Shown: positions 9,201-16,967 of the stretch, one piece after another
How positions within the stretch are numbered: the stretch's first letter is position 1
Layout: every line of letters starts with the position of its first letter
Origin: Adlercreutzia rubneri
Lineage (GTDB): Bacteria; Actinomycetota; Coriobacteriia; Coriobacteriales; Eggerthellaceae
Length of the DNA stretch: 64,000 bases
Assembly (NCBI RefSeq): GCF_009755265.1
Contig: NZ_WPOO01000006.1
Location: forward strand, 62,001 to 126,000
Direction: 5' to 3'
The notes under the pieces: generated by a model
What the model was told of the DNA's origin: nothing
Seen by the model: the letters and a program-made list of their open reading frames with translations, nothing else
The model's database searches: none
Program-made: the position numbers and the translations under genes

Positions 9201-9354
9201 GCCGGTGAAGATCTACAAGGCCACGCCCGAGAACTGCCCCGACGGCAAGGTCATCCCCTGCGCGCCGGAGGACGGCACCCAGATCATCTGCGATGCCTCC
9301 GACCCGCGCCTGAAGGAATGGCTGCCCAACTACGACATTCGAGAGGAGGCGTAG
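6238..9354 (+). CDS. dmsA: Tat-exported molybdopterin oxidoreductase, DMSO-reductase family catalytic subunit
   Basis: This 1038-residue protein is the catalytic subunit of a complex iron-sulfur molybdoenzyme. It begins with a twin-arginine signal (LSRRTFAKL, residues 6-14) and a hydrophobic stretch ending in an AxA-type site (AALA/ED). A 4Fe-4S motif follows, with Cys near residues 53, 56, 61 and 89, then the molybdopterin-guanine-dinucleotide binding domains and a C-terminal dinucleotide-binding domain (about 880-1010). At over 1000 residues it is longer than E. coli DmsA (about 800), nearer to arsenate, tetrathionate or catechol dehydroxylase-like members, so the substrate is unknown. It is first in an operon with a DmsB-like and a DmsC-like subunit, the former starting 7 bases after its stop. 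Cofactor loading would need the TorD encoded at 2377. Confidence 0.85.
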   Translation: MGKLNLSRRTFAKLTAATAATAVVGCAVPGAALAEDAEAPSRGSEIKRVRTCCRGCGKMECGVWVTVENGRAIKSEGDQSSFQSSGNHCGKGQASIQAAYHPDRIYHPLKRTNPKGEDPGWVRITWDEAMDTIGEKFTEIIDQYGGQSIFNMCGTSRQWVYGPYCFYKWLFDTPNAHVASEICKGPRRLMGSITSVDGAPWMALRDGPRVYVQWGTAPENSNYDDSCRNLVDQMNNADVHICIDPRLSGSGKEADYWLNLRPGTDGALALCWQHIILKHDLVDWEFVKRWSNASFLVVEDMEPTGGRYYELFTPMAGSTADSPAPPADVVGTKLKTRLLKESDVVEGGSPRKFYAWNKNANGGQGGLVLWDVDTTQWEGCNHVAPTRDQMEVMYAGTSQEGYLPPISYNELVEAGIDLDMHDSHEVTLADGSKHTARPVWSYLEESVADCTPEWCAEITGLDPALVEEACVVWATRPEGQTYGNGGIHLQLAPDQIGNCTQSVRAILHLMYMTGNFDGPAGNRGLTRSPLDEQATGVPGSNMPQEVKAQLISLGVIPVEGVEPDPMNVPDRIETLSNMVSADRFPLLAYYNEWSDATRIWNACIEGDPYPLKGGINESGSFMNMSNANLAWEALSKLDFWVDINMFHHPGTEMADIILPCQHWLELNNIRVSQGASGGIGLTQRAIEPPADTKFDYDINRLLFETMERHGSPNGTWTNIAGDGPGAYHHDDRLEDWFQNNSKTNPKVKWEHWEDFRQDFQENGWINAKEIEPDRWGTYRRFETGWMRMGKDACTGKLFTCDEKGEPVNNFGCPTPTALVEFWPLLFENYCVDRANEIEPGRYDLLHEMMPHFDEPASGPGGGQVDLEEYPIILTTGRRIPVYFHSEHRQLPWCRELWPAPRLEMNPADAEKLGLKQGDWAWIETEWGKVRQCVDLYHGIAPGWANAEHAWWFPELPAPTHGFTLSNIECIWDPYGQDTHISSHHMRGVPVKIYKATPENCPDGKVIPCAPEDGTQIICDASDPRLKEWLPNYDIREEA

Positions 9355-9360
9355 GGCATT

Positions 9361-10023
9361 ATGGCAACGAACGCTATCGTCACCGACCTGAACCGTTGCG
9401 TGGGCTGCCTCGCATGCATGGTCGCGTGCAAGGCCGTGAACAACGTGCCTATCGGCAGCTACTGGAACAAGGTGCTCCGCATCGGCCCGAGCCTGAAACC
9501 TGGCGCCACGAGCGCCCACGACGTGGAGATGTACTACCTGCCCGTGCAGTGCCAGCACTGCGAGAATCCGGAGTGCGTGAAGGTATGCCCGACTCAGGCA
9601 TCGCACGTGACCGAGGATGGCACCGTGCAGATTGACAAATCGAAGTGCATCGGCTGCCAGTTCTGCGCCATGGCCTGCCCCTACGGCGTGCGCTATCTCA
9701 ACGAAGAGGAGCGCGTCGTCGAGAAGTGCACGCTCTGCGAGCAGATCACCGCCCAGGGCGGCCTGCCTCAGTGCGTCATCCAGTGCGGCGGCCGCGCCCG
9801 CTTCTTCGGCGATCTTGAGCAGGGCATCGACACCTTCGAGGCGCCGGCGGTGGGCTACGACGTCGACCGCTCCTACGACAACCTGTATACCGGCAACCGC
9901 GTGACGCTGGGCGAGCTGGCTGTGGAGTACGGCGATGCCGACGTGCACCATCTGCCTGACGTGGGCAATGGCCCGCACTTCGCCTACATCCTGCGCGACC
10001 GCGAATGGAAAGGCGGCGAATAA
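9361..10023 (+). CDS. dmsB: DmsB-like electron-transfer subunit with four 4Fe-4S clusters
   Basis: The 220-residue protein carries four Cys motifs: CVGCLACMVACK, CQHCENPECVKVCP, CIGCQFCAMACP and CTLCEQ..CVIQCGG. This is the DmsB/NrfC/PhsB pattern. Such subunits pass electrons from the membrane quinol-oxidising subunit to the molybdenum protein. There is no signal peptide, as expected for a subunit exported by hitch-hiking on the Tat signal of the catalytic partner. The start at 9361 follows GAGGAGGCGTAGGGCATT, so it overlaps the end of the upstream gene's message, and its stop TAA shares an A with the ATG of the next gene, indicating translational coupling. Confidence 0.9.
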   Translation: MATNAIVTDLNRCVGCLACMVACKAVNNVPIGSYWNKVLRIGPSLKPGATSAHDVEMYYLPVQCQHCENPECVKVCPTQASHVTEDGTVQIDKSKCIGCQFCAMACPYGVRYLNEEERVVEKCTLCEQITAQGGLPQCVIQCGGRARFFGDLEQGIDTFEAPAVGYDVDRSYDNLYTGNRVTLGELAVEYGDADVHHLPDVGNGPHFAYILRDREWKGGE

Positions 10024-10895
10024 TGGAACTGCAATGGCCCCTTATCTTATTTACCACGCTTCTGGCCTGGGCAGCCGGCCTGTTTGCGGCTCAGTGCGTC
10101 TGGGCGCTTCGCGGGAAGGGCGCCCGCGCCCAGATGCCGGCGCTCATCACCTCGGCCGTGCTTCTGGTCGTCGGCGGTATCGCCGTGTTCTTCCACCTGG
10201 AGCACTGGGAGCGCATCTTCAACGGCTTCGGCCACATGACCAGCGGCATCACCCAGGAGCTCATCGCCATCGTGGTGCTCGCCGTGGTGATGGTGGTGTA
10301 CTTCGTGTACCTGCGCCGGGGCGGCGATGAGGCCAAGGTGCCGACGTGGCTGTCCATCGTGGGCATCGTCGTGGCGGCGATTCTCGTCATCGTCATGGGC
10401 CACTCCTACATGATGGCCTCGCTGCCCGCCTGGAACTCGCTTCTGCAGATCGCCTCACTGCTCGGTGCGGCCTGCGGCTTCGGCCCGGCCACCATGGCGC
10501 TCATCTGCGCCGTGCGCGACGAGTCGTCCGACCTCGACGCGAAGGCGAACCTCATCGGTCAGGCCGTGAACGTGGTGCTCGTGGTGGCCTACCTCATCGC
10601 CATGCAGGCCACGGCCGGCTCCTACACGGCGGTGGAGTTCTGGTTCGACCCGACGAGCCCGACCATGGACATCACCCCCGACGGCTCGACGGCGCCCTTC
10701 TCCGGCGCATCGCTGGCCTGGGCGGTCGTGGCCATCGTGGCCGCTGTTGCCGGCTTGGGCTCCGCGCTGGCCGGGCGCGCCAAGGGCGACTGGAAGGTGT
10801 GGGGCGCCGTGGGCGCGGCCTGCGTGCTCGTGAGCGCGCTTGCCCTGCGCGCGGTGTTCTACATGACCGGCGTGTCCATCTACCCGTTCTTCTAG
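10023..10895 (+). CDS. dmsC: DmsC-like membrane anchor subunit
   Basis: The 290-residue protein is almost entirely hydrophobic with about eight membrane helices, including WPLILFTTLLAWAAGLFA at the N-terminus and the conserved HLEHWERIFNGFGHMTSGITQE segment characteristic of DmsC quinol-oxidising anchors. It should anchor the complex in the membrane and take electrons from menaquinol. The start at 10023 (TAATG overlap with the preceding stop) is preferred over the ATG at 10005. It completes a full A-B-C complex. It is followed by a repeat-rich intergenic region rather than another gene. Confidence 0.88.
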   Translation: MELQWPLILFTTLLAWAAGLFAAQCVWALRGKGARAQMPALITSAVLLVVGGIAVFFHLEHWERIFNGFGHMTSGITQELIAIVVLAVVMVVYFVYLRRGGDEAKVPTWLSIVGIVVAAILVIVMGHSYMMASLPAWNSLLQIASLLGAACGFGPATMALICAVRDESSDLDAKANLIGQAVNVVLVVAYLIAMQATAGSYTAVEFWFDPTSPTMDITPDGSTAPFSGASLAWAVVAIVAAVAGLGSALAGRAKGDWKVWGAVGAACVLVSALALRAVFYMTGVSIYPFF

Positions 10896-10926
10896 AGCAC
10901 GGGGGAGGCCGGTCTCCCGGTCGGCA

Positions 10927-11068
10927 CCCGTAGGGGGCGACCTCGGTCGCCCCTCCCGACTGGGAAACTTATGCTGGTCCTCCCCCGTAGGGGGCGACCT
11001 CGGTCGCCCCTCCCGACTGAGAAAGATTGTCTTTGTCGAGGAGGGCCGACCAAGGTCGGCCCCTACGG
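10927..11068. repeat. REP/BIME-like palindromic repeat cluster, three copies
   Basis: Two direct 36-base copies (10927-10962 and 10984-11019) are identical over their full length and contain the palindrome GGGGCGACC-TC-GGTCGCCCC. A third copy (11041-11068) lies in inverted orientation with a compensated core (CCGACC-AA-GGTCGG). The flanking CCGTAGGGG is common to all. Paired changes in both arms keep the hairpin, as in REP elements. Two more copies sit at 42842 and 42895. Confidence 0.8.
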
Positions 11069-11105
11069 AAGAGCGGTCGCAGGTCTCCTACTTCGCCCCG
11101 ATATC

Positions 11106-11178
11106 GAAAGCCCCCGATGGGCGCGGTTCGCATCCCCAAACCCCTTGCAAACGCGAATCGCCCCCACCGGGGGCTTTC
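11106..11178. terminator. Long imperfect inverted repeat, probable bidirectional terminator
   Basis: GAAAGCCCCCGATGGGCG.. (from 11106 to about 11131) pairs with 11153-11178, ending GGGGGCTTTC, with a few mismatches over 26 bases. It lies between convergent genes and its arms end in AAAG/CTTT, so it could stop transcription from both sides. Confidence 0.5.
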
Positions 11179-11436
11179 TGCGTTTTCCTGTTTTGCGGAA
11201 CTCCTTGCTATCGCATGAGAGCAGGGAGTTATAACTGACGAGGGCCTAGAGCCGGGTCCCTCTCTTAACGGCGATCCTGTAGCGGCTGTTTCACGAGCTG
11301 ATTGCCCGCGGCGCGAGCAAAAGACGCCACCGATCCGCATGCTCCGGACGTTGTTGGTGGAGATGGGCGAAGCTGGGTGTCGGGGGCGCGATCTCTTGAG
11401 GGTCAATATTGCATAGAGACCGGTGAAGTAATGGCT

Positions 11437-12921
11437 TCATTTTCTCTCGTTCGAGCAGGCGGCTTCGTCGAGGCGGTCGAGCAGATCTTGCCGGCTCGAG
11501 ATACCGATTTTTCTATAAGCATTGGACATATGGTAGTTGACCGTTCCTCGTGCAATGACAAGCGTCTCTTGGATGCGCTCATAGCTCCTACCTCGCGCGA
11601 AGAGGAGAAGCACCTCGCTTTCGCGAGGCGTAAGGTGATAGAGGGCCGCAAAGTCATCCCACCGTTCGAACGGGTCCGCTACGGCTTCGGCGTTTGCGCA
11701 AGCATCCCCTTCAGCTGAATGATCTGTTGCGGCTTCCTGCATGGTCTCACTTGGCTCTGACCATATGGCCGAGCGGTGGTTGAATACGAGTTGGTAGGCA
11801 GCGAAGGAGGCGAATGCCCCGATCAGGCAGAGGGTGTTGAGCTCTATGGGGGACGAGGTGATTCCGCTGAACGCATCTCGAGCAATGGCGCGGGCTATAA
11901 CAATTTGCAATCCGAGGAACGAGCCTATTGCGCAACCATACACCATATTTGAGCTGAGCTGATAGGCCTGGCAGATCTGAGCAGAAAGAGTCCAGGTGAG
12001 TACCGACAATGCCGCGAAGCCAAGAAACAGGGCATAGAACGGTGCCGTATTTTGTATGCCAAGAATTGGAACCAAAAGAAAGGCGAGCAGTACGGTGGCG
12101 AATATGATTGTGTAGAGCTGGGTGTCCTTCACCCTTTGCCTACTAGCTACAACGAGAAGAAGTCCTAACAATGCTATCTCGATTAAGGCGGCTGGGGCCG
12201 ATAGATCTTCAAAGTCGAGAGGTGCGCAATAGCGATAAATGTTGTAGAGCAGATTGATTGCGGCGCCCCAAAGGTTGATGGCGATAATGAACCGAACAAA
12301 CGGCTGCCATTTTGTTGCCGATTGACTGTGGTCGTGCTGTCCGCTCAGGAGATGGGAGAGTTTGGTTGGTTGAGTGGCTTTCGCTGCGATCGCGAACATG
12401 AAAGCCGATCCGATAAGGTAGATCCCGCGCAGAACGGCTTCGAGATGCGGCGGCTGAAGGCATCCTGTCAGATGAATGGCTGACATGAGGAGTTGTGCTG
12501 CAATGGTTTCCAGAATGACCGTAGGCATACTTCGCTTGCTAAAGAGAGAACCCCAACCGAGAACAAGAAAAGCAAGACCGGGCGCGGTGAGCAAGGAGCA
12601 GATTATACTAATGATGGGGCTGTCGGCAGTGAAGGAAGGAACAATAGTTCCAACTGCAGCTACTGCGCTGAAAACTGGACAGAGTATTGTCGCCTGTCGC
12701 CTGATGTCGCGAGATCGACCGACGAAAGCTGCGATGAATAGCAGCGCGGTGAAAGCTACCAAGGTAAGAAAGTCCGCACTGTTTGCAGTGGCGGAGGAGA
12801 CCAAAAAACCGCTTGCGCTGAACCATGCCAAGAGGAGCGCAAATCCCACGATCCGAGCGCCCTCTATAGCGATGGGCCCCTTTTTCCGAGGACGGGTAGT
12901 ATTGTCTGCTGTCATGCTCAT
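11437..12921 (-). CDS. Second membrane-anchored LuxR-family regulator
   Basis: This protein of about 494 residues has the same plan as the regulator at 4400: roughly 12 hydrophobic segments, then a C-terminal LuxR helix-turn-helix (LTPRESEVLLLFARGRS ... IARGTVNYHMSNAYRKIG). The two share order and spacing of these parts. The start is uncertain: ATG codons lie at 12921 and 12915 (MSMTADNTTRP), neither with a strong ribosome site, and the frame is open further upstream to 13011. It is divergent from the flavoprotein at 13100. By eye this gene and the flavoprotein use more A+T-ending codons than neighbours, hinting that the pair arrived together by transfer. Confidence 0.82.
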   Translation of the reverse strand: MSMTADNTTRPRKKGPIAIEGARIVGFALLLAWFSASGFLVSSATANSADFLTLVAFTALLFIAAFVGRSRDIRRQATILCPVFSAVAAVGTIVPSFTADSPIISIICSLLTAPGLAFLVLGWGSLFSKRSMPTVILETIAAQLLMSAIHLTGCLQPPHLEAVLRGIYLIGSAFMFAIAAKATQPTKLSHLLSGQHDHSQSATKWQPFVRFIIAINLWGAAINLLYNIYRYCAPLDFEDLSAPAALIEIALLGLLLVVASRQRVKDTQLYTIIFATVLLAFLLVPILGIQNTAPFYALFLGFAALSVLTWTLSAQICQAYQLSSNMVYGCAIGSFLGLQIVIARAIARDAFSGITSSPIELNTLCLIGAFASFAAYQLVFNHRSAIWSEPSETMQEAATDHSAEGDACANAEAVADPFERWDDFAALYHLTPRESEVLLLFARGRSYERIQETLVIARGTVNYHMSNAYRKIGISSRQDLLDRLDEAACSNERK

Positions 12922-13099
12922 TCTGCCATTATATCTTTCTTGCTTTCTCCCTACACCCATACGTTTTTCTCGGGGGCGTTTTGGGATAAACAGAGAGTTC
13001 GATATGATCACGGCGCATGGCTCTCTTCATATTATTTTGCCAGCGTCGGCATGACGCCGGCGCGATACAGCTAAGGTACAGCTAAGGAAGGGAGATGCT
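12922..13099. promoter_or_regulatory. Divergent control region with a tandem 11-base repeat
   Basis: The region between the LuxR gene and the flavoprotein holds ACAGCTAAGG twice in tandem (13067-13076 and 13078-13087), an 11-base period that places both copies on the same helix face, a few bases before the ribosome site AAGGAAGGGAG of the flavoprotein gene. It may be a regulator site in the leader or a simple duplication. Confidence 0.35.
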
Positions 13100-14764
13100 A
13101 TGGCGATTTGTCACAATGGCAAGGAGGGCGGACTCGTTAGTCGCCGCTCTTTCCTGAAAGGAGGCGTCGCGGTCGGCGGAGCAGCGCTCGTTGGAGGGGT
13201 GCTCGGTGGCTGCAGTCCCCAGCAGTCTGGAAGCGATGCCGCGCCTTTGAGTCCTGTTGGGCTTCCGGAGACGTGGGACGCGGAGTCGGATGTGGTAATT
13301 GCTGGTTTTGGCGGCGCGGGCGCAGCGGCGGCTTGGGAGGCGCTAAATGCAGGCGCTACGGTAACTATCTTGGAGAAGCAAGGTAAAGCTGGTGGATCTA
13401 CCAACATCTGCGGAGGTCTAATTTACATGGGCGGGGGAACTCCCACTCAAGTAGCGGCTGGGTTCAACGAGACAACGGATAACTACTATCAATATCTTGT
13501 TGCGGCAACGGGACCTGGCGTGAGCGAAGACCATTGTCGTGTTATGGCTGACGAGTCTTTGGATTTGTACCATTGGCTTGTGGACACGCTTGGCGTCGTA
13601 TTTAAGCCGGGATACAACCCTCCCTGGCCCGAGGAGGAGAATTACGACGCTGGATTATCATGCACGGGCGATGAGTTCAATCTGGATTACGTCGGGTACT
13701 GCGAGGCGGTGCCCCACAGTCACTGGGTCGAAGGCTTGACCGATAATTTGGAAGGTACGCTCACCGGGGCAAAAAACGGCTCGGGCTTCTTTGCCCCCCT
13801 TCAGAAGGCTGTGGAAGATTTGTCGCCCGAGATTCTCTATAAGACACCTGCCGAACGTCTTATCGTGCATCCTGAAACAGGTCGTGTGGTCGGAGTGCAG
13901 GCTAAGAAGGATGGAAAACCCTACAACATTAAGGCCAACAAGGGCGTCGTTCTTTGTACGGGTGGATTCGCTTGCAATGACGCCATGGTTGATCAGTATG
14001 TCCCGTATGCTGCCGGAAGCTTCATCATAGGCACTGAGGGGGATACCGGTGATGGCATCCGCATGGGTCAAGGGGCTGGCGCCGACACGCGTCATATGAA
14101 CTTTGCTTACGGCCAGCTTTCCCACGGTGCTTGGATAGCGCGCGATAGCGTAGTTGGCGGTCCTCTCCTCTTTAGCGCGCTTGTGAATAAGCGCGGCGTA
14201 CGGTTTATCGCCGAAGACCATTACGCGGGCTCTTACTATGCGCAAGTTGCTCGTAATCCTTACTATTTCCGTGATTATGAGACGTGCTACATGGTTTTCG
14301 ATCAGCAAACTTATGATCAAATGGAAGAGATTTCCGAGGTGGGCGCCGATGTTATCGTGGCTCAGGCCGAAACCATCGGTGCTTTGGCCGAGGCTCTCCA
14401 AATGCCGGCAGGAACTCTCGAGAATACCATTGCATATTATAATGAGTATGCTCAAAAGGGAGAAGACCCCCTGTGGATGAAAAGGCCAGCGTATACGAGA
14501 CCAATTTCTCAGCCACCTTTCTATGCGGTAGCTGCCACGACGCTTAATGGTCTCTTTACTTATGGCGGTCTCAAGATCAACACTGATGCGCAAGTGCTTT
14601 CAGCGATGGACGATTCCCCCATTTCTGGGTTGTATTCTGCGGGCCGTAACGCGAGCGATATTCTCGGAACTGGCTATTGCGGCAGTGGTGCGTCTGTGGC
14701 CAGTTGCTATACCTTTGGGCGTATAGCGGGTAGGAAAGTTGCGGGCGAAGAGGCCTGGGCCTAA
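13100..14764 (+). CDS. Tat-exported FAD-dependent oxidoreductase (fumarate reductase / ketosteroid dehydrogenase superfamily)
   Basis: The 554-residue protein starts with a twin-arginine signal (VSRRSFLKGG) ending in a lipobox-like LGGC at about residue 38, so it may be a Tat-exported lipoprotein. An FAD Rossmann motif follows (DVVIAGFGGAGAAAAWEA, from about residue 63), then the family segments GKAGGSTNICGG, LVNKRGVRFIAED and a C-terminal GLYSAGRNASDILGTGYCG. The last resembles the 3-ketosteroid dehydrogenase branch more than classical fumarate reductases, whose His/Arg active-site motifs I could not place. No haem domain is attached, so electrons must come from another protein. In Eggerthellaceae such proteins act as anaerobic respiratory reductases with varied organic acceptors. 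The start follows AAGGAAGGGAG. Substrate unknown. Confidence 0.8.
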   Translation: MAICHNGKEGGLVSRRSFLKGGVAVGGAALVGGVLGGCSPQQSGSDAAPLSPVGLPETWDAESDVVIAGFGGAGAAAAWEALNAGATVTILEKQGKAGGSTNICGGLIYMGGGTPTQVAAGFNETTDNYYQYLVAATGPGVSEDHCRVMADESLDLYHWLVDTLGVVFKPGYNPPWPEEENYDAGLSCTGDEFNLDYVGYCEAVPHSHWVEGLTDNLEGTLTGAKNGSGFFAPLQKAVEDLSPEILYKTPAERLIVHPETGRVVGVQAKKDGKPYNIKANKGVVLCTGGFACNDAMVDQYVPYAAGSFIIGTEGDTGDGIRMGQGAGADTRHMNFAYGQLSHGAWIARDSVVGGPLLFSALVNKRGVRFIAEDHYAGSYYAQVARNPYYFRDYETCYMVFDQQTYDQMEEISEVGADVIVAQAETIGALAEALQMPAGTLENTIAYYNEYAQKGEDPLWMKRPAYTRPISQPPFYAVAATTLNGLFTYGGLKINTDAQVLSAMDDSPISGLYSAGRNASDILGTGYCGSGASVASCYTFGRIAGRKVAGEEAWA

Positions 14765-14789
14765 ATCTGCAATTTGTTGCCTCCCCTTG

Positions 14790-14819
14790 CGAAGGGGGTC
14801 GCTGCGGCGGCCCCCTTCG
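14790..14819. terminator. Bidirectional hairpin between convergent genes
   Basis: CGAAGGGGG (14790-14798) pairs with CCCCCTTCG (14811-14819). The hairpin lies between the flavoprotein stop and the LysR gene stop, both reading toward it, and so can serve both strands. Confidence 0.6.
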
Positions 14820-14851
14820 ATTGTTGATGTATAAGTTGAAGTGTTGTCGGT

Positions 14852-15739
14852 TTACGTCCCGTAGCGCTCGGCGACCCATTCTCGGGTGACTTCGGCGAAG
14901 GCGCGGGTGGCGGCCGAGGCGGTGTCGCGCGAGCGCACGGCGAGCGAGATGCTGCGGGAGCACTCGCGCTCGGCAGGCAGGACGGCGAGCGGGAACAGAG
15001 GGCGCGACAGAATGAGGCTCGGCAGCACGGAGAAGCCCAGGCCGGCGCTGACCATGGACATGACGGCGTAGTCGGAGTCCACCGTGAAGCGCACGTTGGG
15101 GGTGACGCCGTTGGCCTCGAACAGCGCCTCCATCTCGGAGGGGCGCGCGTTACCCTGCAGCTGCACGTAGGGCTCGCGGGCTAAGGCTTCGGTGGGGAAG
15201 AAGGGGGCGCCCGCGAGGGGATGGTCCGGCGGCAGCACCACGAGGAGCGGGTCGGTATGCAGCGGCACCGCCTCCAGGTTGCGCCGCTCGGGCGCGATGG
15301 AGAAGGCGCAGTCGGCGCGGCCCTCCCACACGGCGTTCACGAGCTCCTCCTCGTCGTCGATGCACAGAAGCTTCAGGTCGATTTTCGGATACTGGTCGAG
15401 GAAGGCCCGCGCTATGGAGGGAAACCACTCGATAGCGACGCTCGTGAAGGCTCCCACGCGCACAAGGCCGCCCTCCCGATCGGCGAGCTCGCGCACGCGG
15501 GCGGCCAGGGCGTGCTCGTCGGCGTTGATCGCCTGCACAAGACCGAGCACTTCGCGGCCCTCGGTAGTAAGATGCACGCCGCCGTATTCGCGCAAAAAGA
15601 GCGTCAGTCCCAGCTCCTTTTCCAAGGCGTTCACCAGGTAGCTGATGCCGGCCTGAGTGTAGCCCAGTTCCTCGGCGGCGGCCTTGAAGCTGCCGAGGCG
15701 CGCCACTGTGAGGAACGCGTCGTATTTCTGGTTGGCCAT
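14852..15739 (-). CDS. LysR-family transcriptional regulator
   Basis: The 295-residue protein has the LysR winged helix-turn-helix at residues 5-65 (FLTVARLGSFKAAAEELGYTQ..SYLVNALEKELGLTLFLRE), followed by the periplasmic-binding-like effector domain (VRVGAFTSVAIEWFPSIARAF). It would bind DNA as a tetramer and respond to a small ligand. The ATG at 15739 follows GGAGG and is preferred to an upstream ATG at 15790. It is divergent from the EamA transporter at 15983 across 243 bases, and LysR proteins often control a divergent neighbour, so that exporter is the most likely target. Confidence 0.9.
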   Translation of the reverse strand: MANQKYDAFLTVARLGSFKAAAEELGYTQAGISYLVNALEKELGLTLFLREYGGVHLTTEGREVLGLVQAINADEHALAARVRELADREGGLVRVGAFTSVAIEWFPSIARAFLDQYPKIDLKLLCIDDEEELVNAVWEGRADCAFSIAPERRNLEAVPLHTDPLLVVLPPDHPLAGAPFFPTEALAREPYVQLQGNARPSEMEALFEANGVTPNVRFTVDSDYAVMSMVSAGLGFSVLPSLILSRPLFPLAVLPAERECSRSISLAVRSRDTASAATRAFAEVTREWVAERYGT

Positions 15740-15982
15740 AAGGCGCCTCCTGGGGTGCGGATAAGCCTGCTCTGTGTTGTGCGTCTGCACAATTATAAGA
15801 CTTTCTTAAAATGTTTTACAAGAAGTCTCGTTTTACTTTTTTCTGCCCGGAGCTTAGTATAGCCATCGTTCCAAATTCAGAGAAAGAACGCCCCAGGTGG
15901 GGCTTGGATTTTTGCGCTTTGAAGGAGGTTGCGCGCCGCCATGTGCCGGATGCGGGCCGCGACGAAGCTGAGAGGAGGAGCC

Positions 15983-16966
15983 ATGAGTCATTGGAAGCAG
16001 GCGCGTTGGCCGTTCGTGGTCTTCGTGCTCATTGAAGTGGTCATTTTCGGATCGGGCAGCGCTGTGACGAAGTTCGCCTACGACTCCATCACGCCTCTGT
16101 GGTGCCTGGCCGCTCGCTTCGGCTTGGCCACGGCGGTGTTCGCCCTCTTCTTCGGGCGCCGCATCGTCGCGCGGCTTCGCAACGTGAAGGTGCGGTTGTG
16201 GCTGCCCCAGGCGCTGTGCATGGGCATTTCGTATCTGTGCTGCAACGTGGCGCTCGACCTTACCACCGCCACCAACGTGGGATTCCTCGTGGCGCTGCCG
16301 GTGGTGTTCGCGCCTCTGCTCTCGACGGTGGTGGAGCGCTCCCGCTACCCGCGCGCCATCATTCCCTTTCAGGTGGGAGTAGCCGGCGGCCTGTACCTTC
16401 TGTGCAGCCAGGGCGGCAGTCTCGCCGTGGGGCCGGGCGAGCTTCTGGCTTTAGGGTCGTCGGTGGCGCTGGCCGGCGCGCTCGTGTTCGGCAAGCAGGC
16501 GCTGGCCGAGCTTGACGCTGTGACCGTGGCCGGCACGCAGATCGCCGTGGCCTTCGCGCTGTGCCTGGGGTGCGCTCTGGCATGGGAGCCGATGCTGGAC
16601 GTGGCCGCCGTGCGGCCGGTGGCCTGGGGCATCATCGTGTTCTTGGCGCTGTTCTCCACCTGCCTGGCGTTCTTCCTGCAGAGCTTGGCGCTCGACCGCC
16701 TCTCTTCCACGACGGTGTCGCTGCTGCTGACGGGCGAGCCGGTGTTCACGGCCCTGTTCGCCTACCTGTTCCTGGGGGAGACGCTTTCGGCGATGGGGCT
16801 TCTGGGTGCCGCGGTCATCGTGGGCACGGTGGTGGCCGCCACCTGGGCCGACGGACGCACGGGCGCTCCCGCAGCTCCGGCTGCTCCCGTCGTCGTTTCC
16901 CGTCGAGCCGTGCCGCGCCCGAGATTGCTCGTGTCGAAGCGCCGCGACGACAGGATGGCGGCTTAG
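15983..16966 (+). CDS. EamA/DMT-family transporter
   Basis: The 327-residue protein shows ten hydrophobic segments in two five-helix halves, the drug/metabolite transporter layout. The first half opens WPFVVFVLIEVVIFGSGSAVTKFAYD; the second ends with the family signature LTGEPVFTALFAYLFLGETL. A basic tail of about 35 residues follows and is probably cytoplasmic. Members export amino acids or other metabolites; the substrate cannot be told. ATG 15983 is chosen because GAGAGGAGG precedes it; the upstream frame has no ribosome site. It probably is controlled by the divergent LysR protein and ends two bases before the stop of the convergent pentapeptide-repeat gene. Confidence 0.87.
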   Translation: MSHWKQARWPFVVFVLIEVVIFGSGSAVTKFAYDSITPLWCLAARFGLATAVFALFFGRRIVARLRNVKVRLWLPQALCMGISYLCCNVALDLTTATNVGFLVALPVVFAPLLSTVVERSRYPRAIIPFQVGVAGGLYLLCSQGGSLAVGPGELLALGSSVALAGALVFGKQALAELDAVTVAGTQIAVAFALCLGCALAWEPMLDVAAVRPVAWGIIVFLALFSTCLAFFLQSLALDRLSSTTVSLLLTGEPVFTALFAYLFLGETLSAMGLLGAAVIVGTVVAATWADGRTGAPAAPAAPVVVSRRAVPRPRLLVSKRRDDRMAA

Positions 16967-16967
16967 G

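Larger units (their letters stand above)
10896..11436. other. 541-base gene-free gap rich in palindromic repeats
   Basis: The gap lies between the convergent DmsC and LuxR genes and holds three copies of a palindromic dispersed repeat (10927-11068) and a long inverted repeat (11106-11178), listed separately. The rest (about 11180-11436) shows no open frame with a credible start and ribosome site. An open frame at 11302-11718 is antisense to the LuxR gene and was not accepted. Confidence 0.6.

Noticed and set aside
6130..9978. A 1282-codon open frame on the minus strand
   Set aside because: It is exactly antisense to the molybdopterin oxidoreductase and ferredoxin genes, has low-complexity composition and no ribosome site; long antisense frames are usual in high-GC DNA.
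11302..11718. A plus-strand gene in the gap after dmsC
   Set aside because: Most of it is antisense to the LuxR gene, it lacks a ribosome site and shows no domain.
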